Source of the DNA: Wuchereria bancrofti
Taxonomy: Eukaryota; Nematoda; Chromadorea; Rhabditida; Onchocercidae
Direction of reading: 5' to 3'
DNA: 64,000 nt
NCBI GenBank assembly: GCA_005281725.1
Contig: SSBO01000005.1
Coordinates: 372,001 to 436,000, forward strand
Every line of letters begins with the position of its first letter. Within the stretch, counting starts at the first letter, position 1. The position numbers were made by a program, and so were the translations under genes. This document shows, piece by piece, positions 39,498 to 53,558 of this stretch. The notes beneath the pieces were generated by a model. It had not been told where the DNA came from. It did no database searches and saw nothing but the letters and a program-made list of their open reading frames with translations.

Positions 39498-42400
39498 ATT
39501 GCACCACCCATTGATCCAAGTCTAAACTTCAATATTCAAACATGTTTCTTTTTTCGAAAATCTGAAACTCACAAAAGTAGCGTCGACTGGCCGCATTAAA
39601 TCTAAATTATGATGTAAAGTGCTTTTGCCGGAGTGTTTTCGCTTTTATTGAGGGAGTGTGTGTAATTTTGAGGAAATATCAAAGATTGCTAAGATGCAGA
39701 AATATTGTGGCCAGGAAGTGGGAGGAAAGAAGAACAGGATGGTTTAGTGGAGAAGTGGAGATTGAAATAAAGGAGTATATATGTAGGGATGTGGAGAGAA
39801 ATTGCTTGAGAGCTTTTACATAGGGAAAGGAAAACATAATATGAGGAGACGATAGGGATGGAGATAATTAGGGATTGTAAAGAGGTAAATTATTGATAAT
39901 GTGAGAAAGAGGATGTGGGTTAGTGATTGGGTGGAGTGAAATCCATCCTATAATTTTTTTTTTTTCAATTTGATGGAGAAAGGAAGAGGAAGAGAAATGT
40001 TTATATTGCGACCACTGTCACAGTATATATTTTATTAAGCTGAATTCTTTGGATGAAATTATAAATAGTTTTGAAAGAAAGAAAGAAATGTATTTGTGTT
40101 GCAAATTTCTCGTAATGTATTTTAGGTGTCTGATAAGGTTTAATTGTTTTATCTATTTTGATACATTTTCTTGATTTTATGACTTACCAATACTTTGCAG
40201 TTTTTGATTTGTTACAGTTTTAAACAATAATTAGGATAATTTATTTGATCAGAAAATATTACCATTTTTTATTTATATCCTATGTATTTTTGTTTTTCGT
40301 GAAAAACATAATTAAAGCGCTAATTTTTTAAAATTGCATCGTATTTTCAACATTTTGTAAAATTTGCTAACAACTAGTTAGTTGCTTTTAATTGGTATTG
40401 GGATAATTTGTATGTTATGAATTGATAGCTAAGTGAGCAAGGGAAAGAGATAGCGGAGGATGCTTGAAATACCGATTGGTATTCCGTTGCCTTTTTTTTT
40501 TTTCATTTTATTAATTTCATTTCATTAACGAATTCCTGTGATACGTGTGAAACACGCACGTACATACCTGTACACGCATATATCGATGCTCACATACTGT
40601 GAATAAATCCTCAGATTCTACGGTCTCTTCTATTTAATATAAATTTAGTTTTGCTTGTTACCGAATATTCGAGGTATTTCTTTGAGATAATTTGGATATG
40701 AAGCATACAAAACGGCGTTCTGATAAATAAATAATACGTAGTTTCTGTTGATAATGAAATTGATGATTATAAGATGGTTTCGTAAAATTTTCTTATCATT
40801 CATCAAATATTTGTCCAATGTTTCGAGAGAAGGAAAAAGGAATGGAAAAGGGGACATTTATTCGATGGTTCTAATAAAACTAAAACTTTATTTTATTTTA
40901 TACGTCAACTTAACCAATTTAATAACATTCCAGTTGACGTAGACGCGGGACTGTCACCTTTTCACATACTAGATGTCAATTTTTCCACCGTTTATTTAAA
41001 TTTGTTCTGTAATATGTTTTTTTTTTTTCTTCCCATTAATTTTAAAAGGAAAAAGAAATGATCTACTTGATTTTAAAATATGAGAAGTTTTTTTAAAGTT
41101 TTTTTTTTTTTAGTTAAGAAAAATCCCTGAATTATACAAATATACTGAGTCTTTGAATTATTATGTTTGGAAACTGTTAAGGAATAATATATAATTTATA
41201 TGGGAAAGATTATATATTGGAGTGATTTCAAAAAATTCCGAAAAAAAGTATTTCAAGAAATTAAATCCCATTTTGATTTCATTGTTCTTAATTCATTTTT
41301 TCTTGTAATCCAACTTTTGCTCATCATCAACCATTCACCTCGCTATTTACATAAAGGAATAGTTAAATGGATTCCGTGAATAGATGGTTTGAATTTGGTA
41401 TGATAATTGTTGTGTTTGTTTTTCCGTATGACAATTGTTATTTTTGGTTTTAGTCCTGTGGTGGTTATAGGAGACAAATGTCATTTAAATTGTATATATT
41501 TATTGCAAAGATAGTGAAAGCCTCTCATTTTGGGTGTAAAGGTTAATCTCGTTGGTATTAATCATTTATTAATTCAATAAATATCCATTAAAAAGCTACT
41601 GATTTCATTCTATAAATTACAAAAGTGATTTTTGATTAAGTGATCAAACTTTCGTTATGATACATTTAAATTTAATTTACGGAACATGACAATATATATT
41701 ATATGATTAGATGATATATGAAATCATTAAAAATATTCGTAGCAATTTTTGTATTCTGAAAGAATAAGTTAACACTGCTAATTGTTCCAGCATTGTTATT
41801 TGCATCGTTTGATGCATTTTAAAAAAATGGTTTCCTTTGTTATTTGTAAATTGATTTAAAATTTGAAACACTTTCAAAGTTTAGATTGAAAGAATTAGTT
41901 TGAAAAAACAAATACGAATCATTTTTAAAACAATTTCCGGAGATGTTTGAAATTTCACTTTTTAAATTTCTTTTAAATTAGATAGCAACAAAATTTATAA
42001 CCAGTGAATAGGTTCTTCTGTTTCCTTCCATTTTTGGATTCTAATCAATGTTTCAGTTTTTTCTACTATTGTATAAATAATTGAAAACGACATATTTCAT
42101 TTCTTTTCTTACAACTCTTCAGTTTCAATTTTTTTTTTTTTTTTTTTTGAAATAGCATGTAATTTTGCTTTCTTCTCAACCAATGTAACTTTGTTTATTT
42201 GCGCTTGGTTGTCTTCATCACTATCAAATCAGCATTGTTAAATGAACTCTGAGAATAAAATGACAGTTTATTGCTAGTATTAAAAATATATTTATAAATA
42301 AATCACTAATATAGCAATGATCATTGCACAGAAGTAATAAATAAATGTAAAGCTCAAAACTGACATTCTGTCGTATCAAAGTATAAACAAGAAATGGATA

Positions 42401-42914
42401 AGATCAGTAGATTAGCAAATGTAGTTTCTTCATGACAATATAAACTACAAAGTTTCCTTATCTGTAATATTTATCTATCTTTGTAAGTTGTTTCAATAAT
42501 ATTATATAAGAGGAAATATTAGCAAGAAACAGGATTCAGAAATTGCATTCTAAAAGTTTGCTAAAATTTGTTTTAATTCTGTAATTCCTATTTTAATACT
42601 TATTTAGTTATATCAATTTGAAAATTGCTTTCTGAAAGCGTAATTACTTTTATACCAATCAAATATTTCTTAAATTGGATAATTTTCTTTCCATGTCATT
42701 TTTTTTGTCCAACAAATCTCATACAAATTCTTTTTTTTTCCTCTCTTCTGCTATTATTCTCACTTCAGATTCATTACTTTTTTCAATTTTCCTTTCAACT
42801 TCTTTCATTCAATAAATCCTCCACTTTTTCCATTTCCATCGCAACTTCTCATATAAAATATCGGCGCTTTTTTTTTTATTCCGCGCAACATGTGTAGGAC
42901 AATTTTGAAGAAGT

Positions 42915-43495
42915 AATGCGAGAATGAGAATGGAAATGTGAGGACGATGATCATACTCTGATTGTGGGTTAATTTTTATTTTAAGATTTTTAGTTGGAAA
43001 CTGATCAGAAGTTCCCATTTCCTAATATATATTTGTATTTCAATACATTTACGTTTCATTTAATATTTGTGGCAGTTGGATAACTATTTCCAAAATTAGT
43101 ATCAGTATTGATTTTTTATAAATATTGATTGGATCCAGTGATAGTTGAACTACTAAATGAACAGGCTTTATGCTAGTCGAAAATATAATTATCAGAATGG
43201 AGTGAAGAGCAGCTGTTACAAATTTTGATTAAATCGGAATTTAAACTGTTTTTAAAGTAAAAGACTAAAAATAAACTAAAAATTGGAATTTAAACTGTTT
43301 TTAAAAGTGAAATTTAAACATAAATTCCGATAAGCCATCAACATAGTTTTGATTGATGGATATCTAAGCAAGAAAAAGAGCGAAGAATTGGGAATATGGA
43401 GGACGATTATCATCTTGTGATTATCGGTTTTTATAGAACTTTTGACAGGAAAACCGATCAAAAGTTTGCATTTCTTAAAATATGAGATTTTTTTA
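42915..43495. repeat. Diverged direct duplication of about 110 bases
   Basis: The segment near 42925-43035 and that near 43385-43490 share ordered blocks, such as GAGGACGAT, then a GATTAT/GATTGT stretch, then GATCA(G/A)AAGTT and CATTTC(C/T)TAA. In addition GGAATTTAAACTGTTTTTAA occurs twice, at about 43239 and 43284. Function unknown. Confidence 0.55.
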
Positions 43496-44600
43496 TCGAA
43501 AATATAACATACTATAAAAAATTTTTTAGGATTTTTGCTCATTTTTCCACGAAATGATTTTATCATTTTTCTGTTTGTCCAATTGTTAGACTGCGCAAAA
43601 TATTTCATTTCCCACTTAATTATTCCATTTTAAGATTAAATTAGTTTAAATTTTACTTGTTATATGAATGATGTTTTATTTCAACACTGCAGCATAATGT
43701 TGCGTAATGATTAGGTGGTATAGTTGTTTTGATGTAACTGTAGTTATGGTTGATATCGTTTAGAAAAAATCAAGTAGATGATATCGGGCAATTTTTTAAC
43801 AGTATGTGTTGTTGTTGTTGTTTGTTGTTTATTGTTGCTGTAACTTCGGCAAAGCTTTATTGTTCATTTACAATACATATACAATAATAGGAAAGAAATG
43901 AACAAAATGAATATTAAATTACATTAATTGTTTATTAATTGTCCGTTAAATTGTCGTACTTCCGCTCTACCACTATTACTGTTGCTGTTGCGGCATCTCT
44001 TATTGAAGGTGAAATGACTGGGTAAGTGCTGAGATGAAGTAAAATTAAAAGCTCCAAACAATGTTTTAACTCCTTTTATATAATGAGCATTGGCTTACAA
44101 CAAAGTGAAGAGCTATCAGATGATCTTTACTCTTTATGTAGTGAAAGCTGGTTTATAACGTTTGTTACAATAGTGATTGTCAAAGTGGAACATCTCTACA
44201 ATATTTCGACATTACAAGTAGGATCGATTCATAACAATGAAAGCTGTTGAAATGATGAGCTTATAATCATCTCAAATATAACAATCGAACATATAAGTTT
44301 GGCTGTTAGAGTAATGAAATTAATAAAATTTTAGAATGAAAAGTCGAAAAAATAATAACAAATTAAGCAGTGCATATACTCGTTCTTAACAGATAACATT
44401 ATGGATGATCACACAAGTTTGAGTACAATTGGAGAGTTTGACTACAATGTTGGAAAATGATCGCTTACTTAAGATATGATATGAAATTAGAACAGTCTTA
44501 TATTTATTTAAGGAATATTTAAATAAGAAAATCTTTGATTCACAAATTTCTTTTTTTTATGGATTTAGTACAAAATTATTTCGACATAAATTTATTTCAG

Positions 44601-44700
44601 TTTTTCCAACAGATGGCATCAAATAAAGGCAAAATTTGTCGATTTCGCAAGACAGTCATTCACCAAATACGTTTTGAACTTTTTCCGTGCGATTGATTGA
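44601..44700 (+). CDS. Orphan terminal-exon-like block
   Basis: After a good TTTATTTCAG acceptor, one reading frame (phase 2 in) is open for 32 codons to TGA, with a protein-like composition including FVDFARQSFTKYVLNFFRAI. I found no upstream exon that joins it convincingly. It may be the tail of an unseen gene or chance. Confidence 0.25.
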
Positions 44701-47554
44701 AAATGTAATTTTGAAAGAATTAAATGTAATTTATCACTGTAAAAAGTTGAGAGTTTTTTAAATCGTATTTTATGCCAATTAAAGTAAGTTATTAGTGTCA
44801 TGCTTCTATGATATTTTCCTTATCATTCGCTATAATTTCATAATATGCAAAACAACATTAAAGCGTTAATTTTTCCTTAGAAAGAAAAGTAGCGAAAAAT
44901 ACTTACTTTTTTATTACTAACTAAATTTAAAATTTTTTTTTTCCTTTTTTTTTAAATAAATTTCTTTTGCTGGTGCAAACAGATTTATTTTGTTAGAATA
45001 GATAGATTTGTTCGTGCGTTTTCTCATCAATTAAATTACTTTCGAAAATTTAAAAGGATAGTACAAATGTGATTCTTTCAGTTTGCAATCTTCCACTTTC
45101 CGGTGAAGCATAATTACATTTAACATATATTATTCTCTTGTGATTTATCATTTTGGCGGAGCACTTTTTGCTCTGTTTTGCTGTAACAGTGACAGATAAC
45201 AATTAAAAAGTATTTTTTTAGTCATTATGGATGGTTCAATTCCTACAAATAAATGGAGGAAATGTTACTTAGGTTACTTTTCTCATTCATTTATTATCAT
45301 CTAACAAACTACGTAATAATTATCTTTTATCAGTATCTCTTTATATGATTATTTCTTTTTTTTTTTTTTGATAGAAATGTGTTTCTGTCAAATTACTACA
45401 AGTTATTGCTGTGATAATGCAATCGATGACCATACTTTTCTAACCATACATAACTTAAGGAGCAATAAAATATTTTGAAATATGTGATTAGATATTTGCC
45501 TTAAAAAAAGAATGTATTTTGACAAAAAGCATAATTGAATGCTTATTTCACTACTTTTCTAGATCTTAATTAGTATTCTCATATTTCAAAGTGGTTATTG
45601 AGTTATCTAAAAGGATGAAGAATGAAAATGTGTGATTGTTGATTCTTCATTCGTCATTTCAATTCAGTTCAAAGATGGAAAGAAATGATTGAAAACAATA
45701 GTCTGAAATTGGAAAGAATAAAAACCCGAGAAAGGACAAAATGTAAGATGAAAAAGAAGACGAAAGGAAGGCACAAACAAAATAGGAGGAGGGACAAACA
45801 GAAATAAAAAGGATAAGTGAATAAATTGAGATAAATTGTCAATATTTGCTATTATTTAGTGCTAATATATATATCAACAATGATTTTATTAGTAAGGTGA
45901 AAACCTTTTTAATTTTCCATCGTTGTCCCAACTAATTAAGTATTAACATACCTGTTATAAATGAGATTAAAAAGAACTTAACTTTTTTGACTTAACTTTT
46001 CGTTTGATCTGAAGTCGATTTTAAAACGTAGTCCAACAAACTTATTACGCTATTTAAAAGAAAATGCTTTTCTTTCTGAATTTTCAGAAAATTTTTGCTG
46101 TGTTTTTCTATTCTAATTGATTAAATTTCAAATTATGTGCTTGTTTTTTTTTTCTGTCCAACATCCAAACTTTTAATGGCTCATTGTTTACGATTCATAA
46201 AATGTAAAGCAAATTTTTGAAATTTGTAAGAAAATATTCGTTCTTCACTCCTTCTTATACTATTGTCATTGTTATCGGTTGTTGTGGTTATTGCTTTCTT
46301 GCTTATTTATCCTATTTCGTACAGGTTTCACTGTTTGTAGTGATAACTTACCAATGTTTATGTTCTTGCGATTGAGTAAATATCAGTTTGATTCAGTAAT
46401 TTGGTATTTGAATAATTCTTTAATGAACATTACAACTATTAAAGAATTATGTGAAAAATGATTATAATTTTTGTAATGATAATGGTGATAATGATCAATA
46501 TAAGATATTAGGTTAAAATGTGTTTTTTTTTTCCTGACCGGATTTGAATTAATATTTAGTTGAATGATTCTTGCGGGTATTTTTTCTTTCCACATGATCT
46601 ATCATGATATAGATTTAATTAGTTTCGAATTAGTTTAGTTGTGTTAGTAGAGCCGCCTTTTATCAATCCATTTACCAATTGTTTGTTTCTTTTCTATTTT
46701 ATTTCATGAATTCTCTTAAATATAGGATAAAAATTATCAGAGACATTTGTTCTGTCATATCTCTTTGCACAAAAGAAAATGGAAAAAGGCAATCTGTTGT
46801 TTATTCACTTTTTTTTTGTCACAAAAAGCACGAATGTTTGTCTGAATTTCATTTTTTCACAGGAAAATTTCTCTTCTTTTTCATGCTTCTGCCATTTAAT
46901 TGATTGAGAAATCATTCATTTTTATTTGTTAATGGGACCATTTTCATCATAATTTCACTATATCATTCATTTCGTACATTAAATTTAAGTGCTTTTGTTG
47001 GCCTAATGTATGCTTGGCCTAGAAATATTTGTAAGCAGAAGGATGATTTATAGAATGCGGAAATTTGATAGGAAGAATTTGAAAAAAAAAGAGAAAACTT
47101 AGATGTTAGGTTAAAATGACATAGAAAGAGGAAGGAAAAAGGAAAAATGAATAAGGACATAACATGTGTAATAGATTTGTTATATTGGTTCAATCAATTG
47201 ACAAAAAGAAAAAAAATTTTTTTTTCAACTGAATCGTCCCTTATCTTTTAATGTTTGGTGCAGCCATCTTTATTTCCTTCCCACTAATAATAATTTTTTG
47301 AAGGCTTTTTTTTCTTCTCTTAGATTAAAGTTAAAATTTTTCTCTCTCACGACATATTTCTCTTTTTTTATAAAGAGTTCATTATTATTATATTAATTTG
47401 ATGAATAATTTTATTTTATCAAGATTGTGAATAACTATTTATTAAATTGCAAGAATTTTTAATTGATGTAAAGGAAGAAGAAAAGACACTGTAATTACTA
47501 TTTTGCAGTATTAGATTCGTTTTCAAATCTTTGATATTCAATCATTAGTTTACT

Positions 47555-50500
47555 ATGAATTTCTGCAACTATTGTTTATTTATTTCTGTTCTTCAAAAAA
47601 TGATAAGAATAACAACGGGTATCTCAATTCATGTTCAACCCCAGGAAATTACACTTACTGTTGATGAAGACAAAACTGTTCGATTTTATACTACGTAAGT
47701 TTCTTATTGCACTATCATTTCTATAACAGATCCAAAAAATTAAATTTAATACTTAAATTTACTACTGTTAGCACAATGTTTAGCTAAATTATATATTTTA
47801 ATAAGTAGGTTGGATCAAATGTATAAGTCATCAAATGTAAGAGCGAATCTTGATGGCACTAATCTGATAAGTTAAAATTAATTTCTAATTTGACATTACC
47901 GCTAGTTTTTGAATTTATGATATTCTTATCATTGCACTTATTCTTAATTTTTTACTTGTTAACATTCAGTTTATTACCTGAGTTGCAGTGATAATTTGCC
48001 ATCAGCTGTTCATATCACATTAATGCGATCAGATTCATTCGATGGTACACCACACATTTTCCAACTTGATAATCAAACACGGTCAGCAAACGTTGTGATA
48101 ACAGGTATACAAATCACAAGTCATTCCGTATTGGAAATTGAAAAATGTAACTCGACAAATTCAGTTGATAAATGTCCATTCAAGTATGAATTTTCATTTT
48201 CCTCCTCATAATTTAGAACAACGAATTTGATGTTTTTGAATAGTAAATTTTTATCAGAATATTGTGAGTGATCATTTTAAATGCCTACAGCAATAACTAG
48301 AATAGTTTGGGTGTAGTGGAAGTTATCACATTCTATTATATTGCGTAGATTGTCTAGCAACTATAGTTCGAGAAAAAGGTAGGAAAAAGTTTAGACTAGA
48401 AAAAAAAAAGTTTAGTGAAACATTAGTAGATTAATAATAAAAGAAGGGGAGCTACAAGTAAATTAATAGATGGACCAGTAAATTTCACTATTTTTAAATC
48501 AGAAAATTTCAATTTTTTTGTACGATTAATTTTTATCAAGATTTCTTTTTTTTTTATTGCTGGACTAATAAAATTTTTATCATTGCTGGGCTAATCAAGG
48601 AAATTTTTTATGCTTTTCTTTTTCCTTTTTTTTTTGGAGTGAAATGTGAAAGTTACGCATAAAATGCATTGGAATGACATTGATTCTGATGTGTAAAATT
48701 TGTTTGAAAAAAAAAAAATTTTGAACCAACAGAGAGTTTTTATGCGTTAAAAGTGTGCGAATCTTCTCTTACTTCCTTTTCAAAAATTAGTCCAGCAAAC
48801 GTAGAGTTTAAAGGCATGTTGGACAAATATATATATATAAATCATATTGCAAAGAACAAGAATAATCGGAATATTTTCAAAATTTATTTCTAATTTTCAG
48901 TGATTTGGAGTCTGCTTTTGTGAGGGTTAAAGTGGTGCACAGTAGGCTATTATCAATTAGCATTATTATTACTGGTTGGATATATTTCTTTGCTTGGAGT
49001 ATATCATTCTATCCACAAATAATTCTTAATTTTACTAGGAAAAGGTATGTTTGAAAATCTATTTTGGAATAGAGTTTTATTAGATATTTTGTTAAAAATT
49101 TGGTATAAAATTATAAATTTTGAAGTTTAAAATCATACCTATTTAATATTATTTTAAAAGTTTTATAACATGCTACTTCCAGTGTTGTTGGATTAAATTT
49201 TGATTTCTTGTTACTAAATATTATTGGCTTCACATGCTATACATCTTACAATGTTTTGATGTATTTTGATACGTATATTCAGGTTTGAAAAATATTTGAT
49301 CAAAATTTTAATTCGCCATAATTTTCTCAAGTTCATTGACTCCTAACTCAGAGTAATTTTCATTGTTTAAACTTTTTTTTCCTGAACTATAAGAAAGTAC
49401 ATTGAATTGGGAAACTTTGACCTGTGATTTATATCAAAAGTTAAAATTGAAAGTTGACAAAATTTTTCCTTCTAAATTTTTAATTATTGATAATAATTGC
49501 TATATCATAGAACGACTATTAAAATATTTGCAGAATTTAAAAAATTTCTAACATTTTTTGAGTTAATTAAATTATCAAGTAAATGATTTTGGTATTTGGG
49601 AATATAACAACTGTTAGCTATAAAATAAGGAAATTCAAGAGCAAATGAAACAAATATCATAAAATTTCATTACTTCAGGAATTATATGAACATAATTACC
49701 CTCACAGTTTAATTCCCGTCTTATTAAATGATGTCGTATTTGCTACGCATGCACTTTTTGCATGCCTTATCACTGCTCTACAATGCTTTCTCTATGAAGT
49801 TAGCTTATAAATTTTCGTATTTCTAATTATTTGACTTTCTCATAAATGTGTTTATAGCATTCATCTTTAAAAGTATGCTGATAAAGTTTAAATTGTAAAG
49901 TGACAAAAATTTCAAATTTGTTCCAAAATTCAAATGCAATTAAAATTTCTATTTTCAGCGTGGTAACCAGCGTATTTCATATACTTGTTGGAGTATTGCA
50001 ACTTTATTTGGACTAATTGCTGGAGTAACATTAATATTAACAGCATTTGAAATAATGAATCCATTGCAATACATTATGTGTTTATCATATATTAAAATGG
50101 CTGTTACTGTATGTAAATATTTCCCACAGGTAAAAATTTTTTATGGCAAAAAAAAAGGATAAAATATTTTTTAAAAGATAGCAAAAACTGAAAACAGTTT
50201 TATTTACTTGTGCCAAAAATTATCAGTGCCAATAGATGCTATAATAAATGTTTTTATGTAGAAAAGTTAAACCATGTGATAATATTCACAATAATCCAGG
50301 AATGAAGCTTTTCAGTATTAGTAATTTACTCAATTTCGATTATATTTCATAAAATAACAGACTAAAATTTTTAAATTATTCTAACATTTTTTATTAGACT
50401 TTAAAACATTATTGCTGACAAACTTTTGACGATAGTTGCGCTGATTTGGCTGCAAAAGTGTGTTTTAGTATCGTTTTTATCAATTCCAGTTAGTGCTGTT

Positions 50501-51739
50501 TTTTTTTTTTTTTTTGAAATTTTAATAATCCTGAAGGGGCAAGCAATTCTTAAAATTTTTGAAAGAATTTTTTTTTTTTTTTATTTGAGGCGTTTATGAA
50601 TTTCCGACGAAGAAGTACGATTGGGTGGTCAATAGGAAATGTTTTGTTGGATTTTTTGGGTGGATTGATGGATATCACACAAATGATTTTGCAAGGGGCA
50701 AATACAGGTTATAAAGAAATTGAATTAAAATAATTGAAAAGAAATGTGTTAATGTGATGGGAAGAGAATGTCTGATTTTATACTAATTTCATTTTTAGGC
50801 AGATGAAGGAAAGGAAATGGATAAATATTTTGTGCATTATTTGTGAAATAAGTTTGAAATAATTCCTAATGAAATAATTATACATAATAGAAATAAAATT
50901 GGGATAATTCAGTACTATTAATAAAAGCTCATTTGTCTTTTATTTTCTATAAACTCTTCTTTCACATTTTTGGCAAAGTTTGATTCTTTTATTTATGATT
51001 TTTTTAAGTTGTTAAGAGTTAGACTGGTAGGTTAGGATGGATTATTTAAACTTACTTTTTCCATAAATACAATTTGCTTTTATTTTTATATAAGAAACTT
51101 TATTTTTATCTAAAAACATTTTGTTAGGGAAAAATTATAACGTTTATTATATTATAACCTCCTTTATTATAACGTTTTTATCCATTTCACCAAAGTTTTT
51201 ATATACTTCTACAAAAATTTTATGTAACCATCAAGAAAATCACTCATAGTACCCAAATGCATAAAGAAAAGTTATCTAAAAGGAGAAGTAGCTCAAATAA
51301 TTATGTTGCTTAATTCTCATGCGTTAGTCTTTCATGAGTGTTGAAATGGATGAAAGTATAATTATTATGTAAAAACAGAAGGAAAGAAATAAAATTTTGT
51401 CAGTAATTGATAAATAGATCAATTTATCAATAATTACCCTATAAAAACAATGCTTTATTAATAAAAGAAAAAAGAAGAAAAAACTGAAATAAATATTTTG
51501 AAATTCTAGACGATTGGTCAATATTTTATGGAAATCCTGTTAAACTTGGTCTTGGTTTGGTATCAATGATATTCGATATAATCTTTATGGTGCAACATTA
51601 TTGTCTTTATCGAGATCCTGGTGAAGGTGTGACTTTAAGTACCTCTGCAGAGAGTACCATGAATGACTCAGATCAATCGGACATAAACGTATTACCAGAA
51701 GTTGTAAACGTGAACGACGAACAATATATCGTAATCTGA
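47555..51739 (+). CDS. ctns-1: Cystinosin, lysosomal cystine/H+ symporter, 8 exons, 405 aa
   Basis: Exports cystine from lysosomes with protons. Exons 47555-47694, 47989-48183, 48901-49044, 49183-49282, 49679-49798, 49959-50129, 50590-50707 and 51510-51739 join in phase. A luminal glycosylated N-terminal domain is followed by a seven-helix PQ-loop transporter. First PQ-loop: [20 protein letters not shown] then [13 protein letters not shown]. Second: [21 protein letters not shown] then [17 protein letters not shown]. The end is [20 protein letters not shown], with an acidic, Ser-rich tail. Total length matches C. elegans CTNS-1. The acceptor of exon 7 is TTTGAG rather than TTTCAG, after a long T run. 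The first exon's hydrophobic stretch is weak for a signal peptide, so the true start may differ; an acceptor-like TTTTGCAG lies at about 47500-47507. Confidence 0.95.
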
Positions 51740-53558
51740 TATTTGCTTCGTTGTTTTCACGTGTTGCACTTCTTTTTTTTTCTTTCCTCTATAAGATTCT
51801 CATTTATTTTAATCAAATTCCTAAGGTCTCATAAAGTGGGCACAAAGAAAATTGGTCAGAAAAAAAGTAAGTTATTTATTTCAAATATTGTCAAGAACAA
51901 ATCTATTGGAAAATCACTTTTCTAATTTTTTTTTTTTTTTTTGGTTTAGTTCTGATACTGTACAAATTGACAGGAGTCATCTTTCGGTGTAAAAAAAAAA
52001 ATTAATTGATATGTTTGTTTAGGAGTGAGAAGCTTCAAACTAAAATTGTTTTTTTTTTTTTTTGAAGCCAAAAAAAAAAATCGATGCAGTAGTATCTCTT
52101 ATTGGAGATTTCATCGTACTTCGATGTTGCATTGAATAATAATATCATTACCAAATATTTGTCTCCTATCTTTTTTCTTTTCTGTTCCAATAGCCAGAAA
52201 ATAATTAAGTTTGGAAGTCTTACGAACACTCCCGTAAATTTTTAAGGTGTTATACCGCTGCTCAATCCTGATTTAATGATCAGGAAAAAGGCTTAGGAAA
52301 GAGTTACATTATATCAAGTCATTGCTTTGTCTAGGTATTCCTTTATGTCTTTGTCGTTCAAGACCTTTCCGCCTCATTTATTGGATCCGAAATAATTTTT
52401 GAAATCCCTTATATATAATATATAAGAGAATTCTTTTAAAACAACTTACCTGCAAAAAACTGATTTGTGGGTTTCCCTTTCCTTTGCTACATTCCTCTTG
52501 CGTCTCCAAAAAGTTACCATTTGTTGGGCTCAACGACTTCATTTCAAAGCTAATATTATTAAAAATTAATTATTATTATTTTTGTTATTATCAATTATTG
52601 TTACCATTATTATTATTATTATTACTATTATCATCACCCATTACCAAATATTCGGAAGCTTTATTGTACATATTTTTACATTCATCCTTAATTTCCCAGG
52701 TAACCAAACCATATTACTTTATGAACTAAGTGGTTCGCTTTCGTCACTGCATGACAAAATGAAAATGTGGCAAGTACTTCAGCAGATAAAATACCCACGA
52801 ACAGCCCATGGGGAAAAAAATTTGAATGTTTCGAATTGCGCTACCCCATATTTTGCATGTAACATGTTTATGCATTTCTAGCACGAACATATGAGATAAT
52901 GTGAAAGTAGAAATTTCATGAATTCAACAATATTCCGGGAAAAAGTTACAAAACTATTCGTAAGGTCGACCAGTTTTGTATGGGTCATATAGGATATTTC
53001 GGATTTTCAATGGAAAAATTAAAATTGATAGGTTTTAGATGGTGCAAAGGAAAATGGTAGTAAACCAAATATGGAACTACCGTTACAACTATCACCATTA
53101 TCGTTATCGATGCCGTGAAGAATTCCGGAAATTGCTTACGCTGGAAAGGAACACCACAAGTCGACTTATATCTTTGATGATAATAATAGTACGATTAAAC
53201 TAGGGAAGAGAATTCCAAAATTTCTTTACTAAAAAATAGGAAAAATTGCGATTTGCCAAAACAGTAAATTTACGATGATACAACATATTTTGCGACAACA
53301 ATAGTAATTTTTGTTATGAAACGTTTGCTAAAATAATGAGTTAATCCTCTACAGTAGCAGTCCTGCAACAATAACAAAGAGTTTTGCACCACCAACAACA
53401 ACAAATTCTCGGAAATGTAATTGTGATTTTCACATTGCACAATACGATTAATTTGAGAAATGAATATCACTTGATAAAATTGGATAACGCCAAGAGGTAA
53501 GAAAGTTCCAAGTCGATAATAGGATAAACGTTAAAGGGATGCAGTCAAAATCAATCTG
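51740..53558. other. Convergent intergenic region
   Basis: Between the cystinosin and PCH-2 stop codons. It has A/T runs and an ATT microsatellite at about 52596-52632. Plus-strand open stretches at 52484-52881 have no supporting splice structure. Confidence 0.5.

Larger units (their letters stand above)
39498..47554. other. 8-kb gene-poor region
   Basis: No complete gene is supported. It contains two diverged copies of a roughly 110-base segment (near 42920 and 43380), TTG-rich simple sequence at about 43806-43840, several long T runs, and one isolated exon-like block at 44601-44700 (listed separately). It probably includes upstream control sequence for OGFOD1 and cystinosin. Confidence 0.5.

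Noticed and set aside
52484..52881. Open frames in the cystinosin/PCH-2 interval
   Set aside because: They begin in an ATT microsatellite, have no splice partners and sit between two convergent 3' ends.
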